Shown in pieces: positions 18,376 to 26,584 of a stretch of 64,000 nucleotides of DNA (position 1 is the stretch's first letter; every line of letters begins with the position of its first letter). This DNA comes from Candidatus Kapaibacterium thiocyanatum (GTDB lineage: Bacteria; Bacteroidota; Ignavibacteria; Kapaibacteriales; Kapaibacteriaceae), in assembly GCA_001899175.1 (NCBI GenBank), contig MKVH01000024.1:434001-498000 (forward strand), given 5' to 3'. Made by a program: the position numbers and the translations under genes. The notes below the pieces were generated by a model. The model did no database searches and was not told the DNA's origin. It worked only from the letters and a program-made list of their open reading frames with translations.

Positions 18376-20682
18376 ATGAAACGAATGAACAATCATAGAA
18401 CCATCGTACGTATGATCGCGACAGCGGTCGTGGTGCTGGCATGCGCCGTGGAAGCGCATGCGCAGTTGCCGGTGCGTACCCGTGATCTGCGGTTGTTCAG
18501 CAACAACAACGTCAATTACGTCAGTCATACCGCCCCTAACGGTCTCCTGACGAATACCGTCTATACGTGGCCCACGGCCCTGCCCTCCACCAACGGCCAG
18601 GTCCTGTCCGGAACGACGGCAGGCCAGTTGAGCTGGATCAGCCTCGGAAACTTCTGGGCACTCGGCGGTAATTCGGTGCCGAGCGAACAGACGCTCGGTA
18701 CGACGTCGACCTTCGACCTCCCGATCATCACGAACAATGTCGAACGGATGCGGATCCTGTCGACGGGTGAAGTCGGCATCGGCGCTACGCCTGCCGCCGC
18801 ACGTCTTCTCGACGTGAACGGTACGGCGGGTACGGCGAACGTCCGTCTTCGCAGCACGGGCGGCGCAGCCATCGCAACGGTCTATACGCCGACGGCGAAC
18901 GACGGTATCATCGTCGCGGATGCGAACGGCGATCTCCTGAAGCGGAGCGTCGGTAGTGTGCTCGGCAGCACGGCATGGTTGCTCGGCGGTAACGCAGTTG
19001 CCAGCGTGCAGAACCTCGGTACGACGTCGGCATTCGCCTTGCCCATCATTACGAACAATGCTGAGCGGATGCGAATCCTGTCGACGGGTGAAGTCGGTAT
19101 CGGTACGCCGACGCCGACGACGAATGCCCGGCTGACGATCGCAACCATTCCCGCAACGGGTGGTCGTGGCATCGACGTCGACATGGCGTCCACCACGACG
19201 TCTTCCGGCCTCGTCGTTCGTGGCATCGGTGCTTCCGGAGCCAACGACGCCGGTATCCTCGTGGGAACGACGACAGCGGGTACGGGTATCGGTATGCGTA
19301 TGGGTACGGTTGCCGGCTTCAACGCGCCCGACCTCGGTATCGACATCCAGGCCGCATCGAACGGCGTCATCGTTACGCCGACGACGGCGGGTACGGGCAC
19401 GGCCTTCCGCGCTTCGACGAGTGCGGGTACGCGTGGTCGCAGGGCCTTCGAAGGATACGTCCGCGGTACGGCAGGTAACGTCGCCTATGGTCTGTCTTCG
19501 GACGCCAACGCCATCGCAGGTGGTACGGGCCTCGGTGCCTATCTCAGCACGAGCGGCACGACGGGTACGCTCTATCCTCTCGTCGTAGCGAGCGAGAACA
19601 ATCGCAACATCTATCTCGGTTCGACGACGGCCGACACGCCGGCCGATCTCGCAACGATCCTTACGGGCACGTCGAATCAGAGCACGACGTACATGTTCAA
19701 TGCACGTATGAGCGGCGGTGCAACGCTCGTCGGTTCCACCAGTGGTACCGTGACGTTCGTGGCACCGGCGACGATCGCTACGAGCCATACGTATACGATG
19801 CCGAGTGCGACCGGTACGGCCGGTCAGGTCCTGCGCATCGCAACCAGCCCCGCGCCTACGGCATCGGCCGCGACGCTGGAATGGGGAGCGGCAGCAGGCA
19901 GCGAGATATTCGAGGAAGTGACGGCAGGTCAGGGTAACGTCCGCCGCAAGCTCGCCTATACCAATGGTATAGCCGGAGCTCCCGTCGGACAGTATGCCAT
20001 CGATCTGCAGGCCGCACGTGGTGCTGCTACGCAGACGGCGAGCGGACAGTATTCCGCGCTCGTAGGTGGTAGCTCGAATACCGTGAGCGGTGCCTATGCC
20101 TTCATCGGCGCAGGCCTCTCGAACACGGCCAGCAACTCCTACGCCAGCGTTCTCGGCGGTCAGGCCAACAGCGTGTCCGGAACGCATGCCACCATCCTCG
20201 GTGGTCAGTCCAACACGGTGTCGGGCAATCATTCCATGGCCTTCGGCTATGGTGCAGCGGTAACGCAGAACAACACGATCGTCTTCAACCATCCGACCGT
20301 GGGAGCAGGAGCGACGCGTGTCGGTATCGGCAACAACAACCCCACGGTATCGCTCGATGTCGATGGTGGCGTCGTCATACGTCCGCCGGCTAACCTGGCC
20401 GTGACGGGTAACAACCAGACGGTGACGGTCGGCAATCGTTCCTACATCGTTCTCGATCCAGGTGGTGCCGACAGAACGGGGCTCGTCCTTTCGGCCGGTT
20501 CGAATGCAGGGCAGATCCTCATCCTGCGTATCCTCGAAACTGCAGGGAACTACATCCAGTTGCCGGATGCCGCGGGCAGCAACGTCAACCTGACGGGTAA
20601 CTGGACGGGTCGCGCCGACGACACCATCATGCTCATCTGGACCGGCGCGAACTGGGCGGAAACAAGTCGTTCGAACAACTAA
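18376..20682 (+). CDS. Exported repeat protein, YadA-head-like (5 repeats)
   Basis: 768 residues. The signal peptide ends VEAHAQ. The front domain contains LPVRTRDLRLF and VYTWPT, then duplicated blocks of about 120 residues (LGGNxVxSxQxLGTTS, MRILSTGEVGIG) that look like an internal duplication. Five copies of a 15-residue repeat (consensus TxSGxYAxxLGGxxN) lie at about residues 555-630, followed by an AFGYGAAVTQNNTIVF segment as in beta-roll adhesin heads. The C-terminus ends with DDTIMLIWTGANW...SRSNN, a motif shared with the next two genes. No YadA anchor or T9SS C-terminal domain is seen. Paralogue of the three genes downstream; probably a surface structure. Confidence 0.82.
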   Translation: MKRMNNHRTIVRMIATAVVVLACAVEAHAQLPVRTRDLRLFSNNNVNYVSHTAPNGLLTNTVYTWPTALPSTNGQVLSGTTAGQLSWISLGNFWALGGNSVPSEQTLGTTSTFDLPIITNNVERMRILSTGEVGIGATPAAARLLDVNGTAGTANVRLRSTGGAAIATVYTPTANDGIIVADANGDLLKRSVGSVLGSTAWLLGGNAVASVQNLGTTSAFALPIITNNAERMRILSTGEVGIGTPTPTTNARLTIATIPATGGRGIDVDMASTTTSSGLVVRGIGASGANDAGILVGTTTAGTGIGMRMGTVAGFNAPDLGIDIQAASNGVIVTPTTAGTGTAFRASTSAGTRGRRAFEGYVRGTAGNVAYGLSSDANAIAGGTGLGAYLSTSGTTGTLYPLVVASENNRNIYLGSTTADTPADLATILTGTSNQSTTYMFNARMSGGATLVGSTSGTVTFVAPATIATSHTYTMPSATGTAGQVLRIATSPAPTASAATLEWGAAAGSEIFEEVTAGQGNVRRKLAYTNGIAGAPVGQYAIDLQAARGAATQTASGQYSALVGGSSNTVSGAYAFIGAGLSNTASNSYASVLGGQANSVSGTHATILGGQSNTVSGNHSMAFGYGAAVTQNNTIVFNHPTVGAGATRVGIGNNNPTVSLDVDGGVVIRPPANLAVTGNNQTVTVGNRSYIVLDPGGADRTGLVLSAGSNAGQILILRILETAGNYIQLPDAAGSNVNLTGNWTGRADDTIMLIWTGANWAETSRSNN
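20035..20262 (+). repeat. 15-residue repeat array, 5 copies (protein-coding)
   Basis: About five in-frame units of 45 bases encode TxSGxYAxxxGGxxN within the 18376-20682 gene. This is the shortest of the four arrays in the run. Units are degenerate at the DNA level, so it is protein repetition rather than a DNA satellite. Confidence 0.8.
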
Positions 20683-20701
20683 AGGGAATGGAATCTGACG
20701 C

Positions 20702-22597
20702 ATGACCTCGCGCAGATCATATAGCTCCCTTCCATGGCTGCGGGGATTCTTCCTGGGTATGTGCATACATGCCGGGACCGCTCTGTGCGTCATGGCCCAG
20801 GACACGGACATCCGTACCTTCCAGAGTTTCCGTATCGAACGCGATGGCGGCGCACCCGCGAGCACGATTCTCTTTACGACTCCGACGACGGCGATCACGC
20901 CATACTCGCTGATATGGCCGTACGATCCTCCTACAGCAGGATCCGTTCTCGTCACCAATGGCAGTACGACTCCCTTCATCCTCTCTTGGTCCCTGCCGAC
21001 AGGCAGTCTGCTCGAAATCGAGTCGTCCGGGTCACGGAATCTGCGCCGGTCTTCGAGCACGCTCTCGCCGGGTTCTCCCGCCGGAGTTCCGGGCTATGTC
21101 GCCAACGACTTCCAGGCCGGCCGGACGAGCGCTTCCCAGACGGCCAGTGGCGATCGCTCGACGATTCTTGGCGGCGCCAGCAATACGGCGAGCGGGTCGA
21201 AAGCGGCAGTCGGTGGCGGCCTGGGCAACTCGGCGGGAAGCACGACGGACGTCGCAGTCGGTGGTACCGGCAACAGCGTCAACAGTAGCGAAGGCGGAAT
21301 CCTCGGCGGCACCAACAACACCGTCAGTAGTAACGACGGTACGATCATGGGTGGCAGCGGTAACAGCTCGTCATCCAACCGCGGCTTCATCGGCGGCGGT
21401 ACGGGAAATACGATGACGTCGAACCAGGCCTTCATCGGTGGTGGTTCGGGCAACAACAACACGGGCGATAATGCCGGCATCTTCGGCGGCTATCAGAACA
21501 CGGTCACCGGGACGCATGCCACGGCACTCGGCGGTATGAACAACACGGTGAACTCGACCAACCGTGCCACGCTCGCCGGTGGTGACAACAATAGCGCCAG
21601 CTCGAACTATTCGTTCGTCGGTGGCGGCAGTAGCAATACATCGTCGTCTTCGGGTACCGTCGTCTTCGGCGGCACGAACAACGGCGTGACCAATCAGTAC
21701 GGCACGATCATCGGCGGAGCATCCAACACCGTCTCGAACGGCTATGGTTTCATCGGTGGCGGGCAATCCAATACCGTCAGCGCCTTCGCTCGCGGATCGA
21801 TCTTCGGAGGTCAGTCCAATACGGCCGGCGCGGATAACGTGACGTTGCTCGGTGGACAGAATGGCAGCGTGACCGGTGCCGGAAGCGTCGTGATGGGCGG
21901 CCGGGTGCTGACGCTATCGGCGGCCGACCAGGCAGGCTTCAACGGAGCGAGCGTCACGACGTCCTTCGCTACCGCCAACGAATTCCTTGTCGCCAACGCC
22001 GACATCTGGATCGCGAACAACGACGGCACGCCTCGCGAAGCACGGCTCTTCGAGAACTACGGAACGAATGGAGCCTTTCCGGGTGCCAATACCAATTACG
22101 TAGCCTTCAACGCTCCGTCCGCCACGGCGAACGACTACGACAATACATATACGCTTCCCGATCGTACGGGGGCCGTCAGCGATCTGCTGACCATCGCTGC
22201 CACGCCTGCGCCGACGACGACCAGTGCGGCAACGACATGGGCCGCCGCTCCGATCAACTATCGCAGCTCGGCGACGACGATCATCCTGGATCTGACGACG
22301 ATCCTCGGCGTCGTCATGAACAACGTCGAATTCCTGCGCGTCACGTCCGACAACGTACCTGCCAACAGAAGGACGAGTCTGAGCAACGGGGTGACGAACG
22401 GCATGCTGCTCACGATGCGCGTCGTCTCGAATGCGCCGGGAACGAATCCGGATCGCGGTATCCGTTTGCGCGCGACGGACGCCAATCTGCGTCTGGCCGG
22501 GAATGCGGACTACGACATGCAGCAGGCCGATTCGATCATGCTCGTATGGGATGACGTCGATCAGATCTGGATCGAAGTAGGGAGAACGAATCAATGA
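20702..22597 (+). CDS. Exported repeat protein, YadA-head-like (about 17 repeats)
   Basis: 631 residues. N-terminal signal peptide (GFFLGMCIHAGTALCVMAQ), then a front domain with TFQSFRIERDGG and YSLIWP. A junction IEIESSGSRNLRR-type motif precedes about 17 tandem 15-residue repeats (about residues 145-400; xxSxxxxFIGGGxxN). After the array come a LTLSAADQAGFNG motif, a NEFLVANADIWIANN segment, a YTLPDRTGAV motif and the shared ending DSIMLVWDDVDQIW...RTN. The same architecture occurs in the next two genes. It starts 19 bases after the previous gene and its stop overlaps the next ATG. Likely an extended beta-roll surface fibre; how it is anchored is unknown. Confidence 0.83.
   Translation: MTSRRSYSSLPWLRGFFLGMCIHAGTALCVMAQDTDIRTFQSFRIERDGGAPASTILFTTPTTAITPYSLIWPYDPPTAGSVLVTNGSTTPFILSWSLPTGSLLEIESSGSRNLRRSSSTLSPGSPAGVPGYVANDFQAGRTSASQTASGDRSTILGGASNTASGSKAAVGGGLGNSAGSTTDVAVGGTGNSVNSSEGGILGGTNNTVSSNDGTIMGGSGNSSSSNRGFIGGGTGNTMTSNQAFIGGGSGNNNTGDNAGIFGGYQNTVTGTHATALGGMNNTVNSTNRATLAGGDNNSASSNYSFVGGGSSNTSSSSGTVVFGGTNNGVTNQYGTIIGGASNTVSNGYGFIGGGQSNTVSAFARGSIFGGQSNTAGADNVTLLGGQNGSVTGAGSVVMGGRVLTLSAADQAGFNGASVTTSFATANEFLVANADIWIANNDGTPREARLFENYGTNGAFPGANTNYVAFNAPSATANDYDNTYTLPDRTGAVSDLLTIAATPAPTTTSAATTWAAAPINYRSSATTIILDLTTILGVVMNNVEFLRVTSDNVPANRRTSLSNGVTNGMLLTMRVVSNAPGTNPDRGIRLRATDANLRLAGNADYDMQQADSIMLVWDDVDQIWIEVGRTNQ
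21137..21910 (+). repeat. 15-residue repeat array, about 17 copies (protein-coding)
   Basis: In-frame units of about 45 bases, each encoding a GG or GGG followed two residues later by Asn, e.g. FIGGGTGN then FIGGGSGN. Unit length drifts by one residue in a few copies. Matches the arrays at 23035 and 24881. Confidence 0.85.
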
Positions 22598-24474
22598 TGT
22601 CGATGCGCTCATATCGCCAACTTGGCCAGATGATGTCCGGTACGATCACCATGCTCGTCGCCGTCGGTGTCGTGATGTCGTTCCAGCACGTCGATCTGCA
22701 TGCACAGACGGACGGTATCCAGACCTTCCAGGGATTCCGCATCGAACGCAACGACCAGCCGGGAGCCTTCATCACCTTCCTCCCGCCCAGTTCGGCGATC
22801 ACGGCCTATACACTGCGCTGGCCACCGACACCGCCCACGACGGGACAGGCTCTCGCCGTGACAGGTACCGGACCATATCAGTTAACGTGGAGCAGCAACG
22901 TCGGCGTTACCATCGAACTCGTGTCGAGCTCGAACGGCAACCTGCGTCGTGTAGGCTCCCTGAACGAAGGTGGCATCGCCGGTACTCCGGGTAATTATTC
23001 GAACGACTTCCAGGGAAGCCGTACGAACAGCTCCCAGACGGCCAGCGGCAACTATTCGCTGATCGGTGGTGGACAGAACAATACTGCGAGCGGTAACTAC
23101 TCGCTCGTTCTCGGCGGTCTCGGCAATACGGCGAGCGGACAGTACAGTCTCGTCGCCGGTGGTAACGGCAACACTGCTTCGGGCCAGGGGTCGGCTATCC
23201 TCGGCGGCAACAGCAACACGAATGCAGGAACGAATGCTGCCATCGGCGGTGGTGCGAACAACAGCATCTCCGCAGCCGGTAGCGGTGGCTTCATCGGTGG
23301 CGGTACGAACAACCAGTTGTCGGGTGCCAATGCCTTCGTCGGCGGTGGACAGGACAACAACGCATCGGGCGTCTACTCCGTCATCGGTGGCGGTGCAAGC
23401 AATGTGGCGAGTGATACAGGCGCCGTCGTCGGTGGTGGTAGCGGCAACACTGCTTCCGGACGTCGGAGCGTCGTCGTGGGTGGTGCCAACAACACCGCAT
23501 CAGGCCAACGTTCCTTCATCGGAGCAGGGCAGAACAACATCGCGTCCGGCACGAATTCCGTCATCGGCGGCGGAGCGAGCAACACCGCGTCGGGACTGAA
23601 TGCAACGGCCGCCGGCGGCAATTCGAACAGTGCCGGAGGCGACTACAGCTTCATCGGTGGTGGGCAGTCGAACACGATATCGACCGGTACGCACGCCGCG
23701 ATCGGCGCTGGGCAGTCCAACAGCATCACCGGCAATCACTCCTTCATCGGTGGTGGTAGCTCGAACAGCATCGCATCGAACTTCTCGACGATTCCCGGCG
23801 GACGGAACATGACGCTCGCTGCGGGAGCGGACGGCTCGTTCGGTTTCAACGGCGGTGGCAACGTCATGAGTATCTCGACGGCGAATGCCTTCGTCATCGC
23901 CAACAGCAATCTCTGGCTCGCGAACAACAGCAACAGTGCCCGTGAGCTCAGGTTCTATGAAGCGTACAATACGTCGGGTGCCTATCCAGGAGCCAATACG
24001 AACTACGTTTCCTTCAAGGCGCCTGCGGCCACGAATGCCAACCTGAACAACACGTATACGCTTCCCGATCGTGTTGGAGCGGCAGGCCAGGTACTGCGCC
24101 TGTCCGCGGCGACGACGACGACAGGTACGATGGAATGGGTGGATGGCGTCACGACGATCCGTGCGAACACGGTGAACGTCACGGCGGACAACCAGGCCAT
24201 CACGGCTGCGCAACTCGACAACATGACCTTCGTGCGATTCAATTCCGATGGCGTTCCCGCCAATCGTACGATCACGTTGCCGAACGGCATCACGAACGGC
24301 TACCGGCTCATCATCCGCTGCGTGGCGGCGGCTGCCGGCAACGGTATCGAACTGGTGAACGGCGGCAATCTGAGTCTCAATGGCGGGGCATTGCTGGAGA
24401 ATCTCGATACCATCATGCTCGTATGGGATGGTACAAGCAACCTCTGGGTCGAACTGTCCCGGAGCAACAACTAA
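22594..24474 (+). CDS. Exported repeat protein, YadA-head-like (about 17 repeats)
   Basis: 626 residues; closest in layout to the preceding gene. The start overlaps the preceding stop by four bases (ATGA). A signal peptide ends DLHAQT; the front domain has TFQGFRIERNDQ and YTLRWPP. The junction IELVSSSNGNLRRVG precedes about 17 repeats of consensus TASGxYSxIGGGxxN (about residues 148-405), the most regular array of the four. The back domain has MTLAAGADGSFGFNGGG, FVIANSNLWLANN, YTLPDRVGAAGQVL and the ending DTIMLVWDGTSNLW...SRSNN. No enzymatic residues, T9SS domain or YadA anchor are seen. Confidence 0.83.
   Translation: MMSMRSYRQLGQMMSGTITMLVAVGVVMSFQHVDLHAQTDGIQTFQGFRIERNDQPGAFITFLPPSSAITAYTLRWPPTPPTTGQALAVTGTGPYQLTWSSNVGVTIELVSSSNGNLRRVGSLNEGGIAGTPGNYSNDFQGSRTNSSQTASGNYSLIGGGQNNTASGNYSLVLGGLGNTASGQYSLVAGGNGNTASGQGSAILGGNSNTNAGTNAAIGGGANNSISAAGSGGFIGGGTNNQLSGANAFVGGGQDNNASGVYSVIGGGASNVASDTGAVVGGGSGNTASGRRSVVVGGANNTASGQRSFIGAGQNNIASGTNSVIGGGASNTASGLNATAAGGNSNSAGGDYSFIGGGQSNTISTGTHAAIGAGQSNSITGNHSFIGGGSSNSIASNFSTIPGGRNMTLAAGADGSFGFNGGGNVMSISTANAFVIANSNLWLANNSNSARELRFYEAYNTSGAYPGANTNYVSFKAPAATNANLNNTYTLPDRVGAAGQVLRLSAATTTTGTMEWVDGVTTIRANTVNVTADNQAITAAQLDNMTFVRFNSDGVPANRTITLPNGITNGYRLIIRCVAAAAGNGIELVNGGNLSLNGGALLENLDTIMLVWDGTSNLWVELSRSNN
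23035..23810 (+). repeat. 15-residue repeat array, about 17 copies (protein-coding)
   Basis: The most regular array: successive units such as TASGNYSLVLGGLGN and TASGQYSLVAGGNGN, encoded by 45-base units with locally high DNA identity. One or two units gain a residue. Confidence 0.85.
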
Positions 24475-24494
24475 TGGTTCGAAGGGGCAACATC

Positions 24495-26159
24495 ATGAAG
24501 CGCTCCATACTCGTCTGCGCCACCGTCCTGACGACGGCGGCCGGCATGGCGACGGCACAGGTGTCCGAACAGACCGTGCAGACCCTGCGGGTGGAAGATC
24601 CTTCCAACCCGATGAATTCCATTCGTCTGCAACCTCCAACGGGCATTACGTCGTACGCCCTCACGTGGCCTGCGTCGCTCACAGCCGGTACATGGACGTT
24701 CGTGATCAACGGCTCGACCGGTACGATGAGCTGGGTCGATCCGACGACACTCGGTAACGGTCCCGTGGAAATCGCTTCGAGCGGTAACTATAACCTGCGC
24801 CGCGTTGCGGCCCTGAACAATATCGCCCCCACGGGTATTGGTCAGTATGCCAACGACTTTTCGGGATCGCGCAGTGCGGCCGGTCGGACGGCAACGGGGC
24901 AGTATTCCGCTATCCTCGGTGGAAACGACAATCTCGCGTCCGGTCAGTATTCCCTCGTCGTCGGTGGCAACAGCAACGGAGCGACGGGACAGTATTCTCT
25001 TGCCGTCGGTGGTAATTCCAATCTTGCATCCGCCCAGTATTCCCTCGTCGGTGGCGGGCAGTCGAATCAGGCGACGAATTCCTACGCGCTGGTTCTCGGC
25101 GGACAGTCGAACACTGCATCGGCGAATGCATCCGTCGTCGTCGGAGGCCAGTCCAACGCCAATTCGAGCAGCCTCGGCTTCATCGGTGGTGGCAACAACA
25201 ACACCTCGATCGGGAACAAGGCCATCATCGTCGGCGGTCAGAGCAATACCAATACGGCCAACATCGGCTTCCTCGGTGGTGGTGCCAGCAACAACGTTTC
25301 CGGAAACATCGCTGTCGTCGTCGGCGGCCAGAGCAATGCCGCGGCCGGCGATCGTGCCGCTGCCGTCGGTGGTCAGGGCAATAGTGCATCGGGCGGACTT
25401 TCGTTCGTCGGTGGCGGTGAAACCAATACGGCAGGAGCCAATTACTCGGCGGTACTCGGTGGCCAGAACAACGTCGCCAGCAGCCAGTATTCGTCCGTAT
25501 TGGGCGGACAGAACCTCACGTTGAGCGCGAACAACACCGCGGGCTTCAACAGTGGCTCGGCCATGACCATTTCCACGGCGAACACGGTCGCCTTCGGCAA
25601 CAACAACATCTGGCTCGCGAACAACAACAACACGGCCAGCGAGCTCCGCTTCTACGAACCGACGGCGACGACCGGTGCGTTTCCGCCGTCGGGCGTGAAC
25701 TATGCCGGATTCAAGGCGGCGCCGACGATGGCGGACGACAACACGTATACGCTGCCGGCTTCGGTCGGAAACGTGAACGACGTGCTCGTCATGGATACCA
25801 AGACCGGTAACAATGCGACCATGAAGTGGGCGTCGGTAGCAAACGTGCTCTCCGTGACCGGTTATCCGAGCGTGCAGGCCAACGTACCTGCCGCGACCGA
25901 CAACGTGACGCTCGATGCAGCACAGTACAGCGCCTTCTACATCCAGTCGGACAACGGTGTGGGCGGTGACGACGATATCCTGAGTATCATCAATCCTACG
26001 CCTGGTCAGGTCATCTACGTCTATTGGGCTAACGATACGCAGAACGACGTCACCATCGCGGGCATACCCTTCGTCGTGCCGAATGGTGCGGACGTCGGTG
26101 TGACGCTGATCTACCTCAACGGCGGATGGAGATGCGTGGGCTCGTTCGTGCAACCCTGA
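24495..26159 (+). CDS. Exported repeat protein, YadA-head-like (about 14 repeats)
   Basis: 554 residues from ATG 24495, chosen because GAAGGGG lies seven bases upstream and it opens an ordinary signal peptide (MKRSILVCATVLTTAAGMAT); ATG 24474 would add seven residues. The front domain has VQTLRVEDPSNP and YALTWPASL, the junction VEIASSGNYNLRRV, then about 14 repeats (about residues 130-340; e.g. LASGQYSLVVGGNSN). The back domain shares NIWLANNNNTASELRFYE and YTLPASVGNVNDVL with its paralogues, but the extreme C-terminus diverges (VTLIYLNGGWRCVG). The stop overlaps the next start. Confidence 0.83.
   Translation: MKRSILVCATVLTTAAGMATAQVSEQTVQTLRVEDPSNPMNSIRLQPPTGITSYALTWPASLTAGTWTFVINGSTGTMSWVDPTTLGNGPVEIASSGNYNLRRVAALNNIAPTGIGQYANDFSGSRSAAGRTATGQYSAILGGNDNLASGQYSLVVGGNSNGATGQYSLAVGGNSNLASAQYSLVGGGQSNQATNSYALVLGGQSNTASANASVVVGGQSNANSSSLGFIGGGNNNTSIGNKAIIVGGQSNTNTANIGFLGGGASNNVSGNIAVVVGGQSNAAAGDRAAAVGGQGNSASGGLSFVGGGETNTAGANYSAVLGGQNNVASSQYSSVLGGQNLTLSANNTAGFNSGSAMTISTANTVAFGNNNIWLANNNNTASELRFYEPTATTGAFPPSGVNYAGFKAAPTMADDNTYTLPASVGNVNDVLVMDTKTGNNATMKWASVANVLSVTGYPSVQANVPAATDNVTLDAAQYSAFYIQSDNGVGGDDDILSIINPTPGQVIYVYWANDTQNDVTIAGIPFVVPNGADVGVTLIYLNGGWRCVGSFVQP
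24881..25515 (+). repeat. 15-residue repeat array, about 14 copies (protein-coding)
   Basis: Units such as LASGQYSLVVGGNSN and GATGQYSLAVGGNSN in tandem, about 45 bases each, inside the 24495-26159 gene. Many units end in the identical GGQSN peptide. Confidence 0.85.
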
Positions 26160-26584
26160 TGAAGATGAAGCGCAACCATATCGAACTATCGACAACCCAT
26201 TACGTGGGTCTGGTGATCGCCATGGCGGTCTGTCTCGTCGTATTCGGGACCGGCAGCGTTTCTGCACAGACCCTGGTGACCAATGGCGCCACCATCCACA
26301 TCCGTGAGAATGCGCAGGTCGTGGTCAACGGCAATACGGAAATCCGTACGGGTGATGTCCGCGTCTACAATCAGGCCCGCGTGGAGTTCAGGGGCGACGT
26401 GAACGTGGTCCGCGGCGGACTCTACATGCTCCAGGACAGCTATGCGCGTGTCGTCCGGAATCTGGTCGTCGCCAACGACGGCATCGTGTGGCGTTACGCT
26501 CCGGGCTCGCTCGACGTGGAAGGTTCGATCTTCAATAGAGGCGAGTTGACGAACGACGGCGAAATCAACATCGGCAAACCGTGA
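26159..26584 (+). CDS. Small exported beta-helix-like protein
   Basis: 141 residues. A transmembrane-like signal (VGLVIAMAVCLVVFGTGSVS followed by AQ) is followed by about 95 residues of short alternating hydrophobic/polar strands (IHIRENAQVVVNGNTEIRTG, VEFRGDVNVVRGG), a pattern seen in right-handed beta-helix or bactofilin-like proteins. The ATG overlaps the stop of the repeat protein, and its stop overlaps the GTG of the next gene, so it is firmly part of this run. No family is recognised with certainty; it may be a short subunit or cap of the surface structure (inference). Confidence 0.7.
   Translation: MKMKRNHIELSTTHYVGLVIAMAVCLVVFGTGSVSAQTLVTNGATIHIRENAQVVVNGNTEIRTGDVRVYNQARVEFRGDVNVVRGGLYMLQDSYARVVRNLVVANDGIVWRYAPGSLDVEGSIFNRGELTNDGEINIGKP

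Noticed and set aside
18373-21060. Very long open frame on the minus strand (895 codons) opposite the repeat genes
   Set aside because: It lies antisense to two well-supported exported proteins, is rich in Arg and lacks any domain; it results from codon bias in GC-rich repetitive coding sequence.
21137-25515. Regularly spaced repeats that might be read as a CRISPR array
   Set aside because: The period is 45 bases, in frame, degenerate, and encodes a protein repeat; there are no constant repeats with unique spacers and no cas genes.
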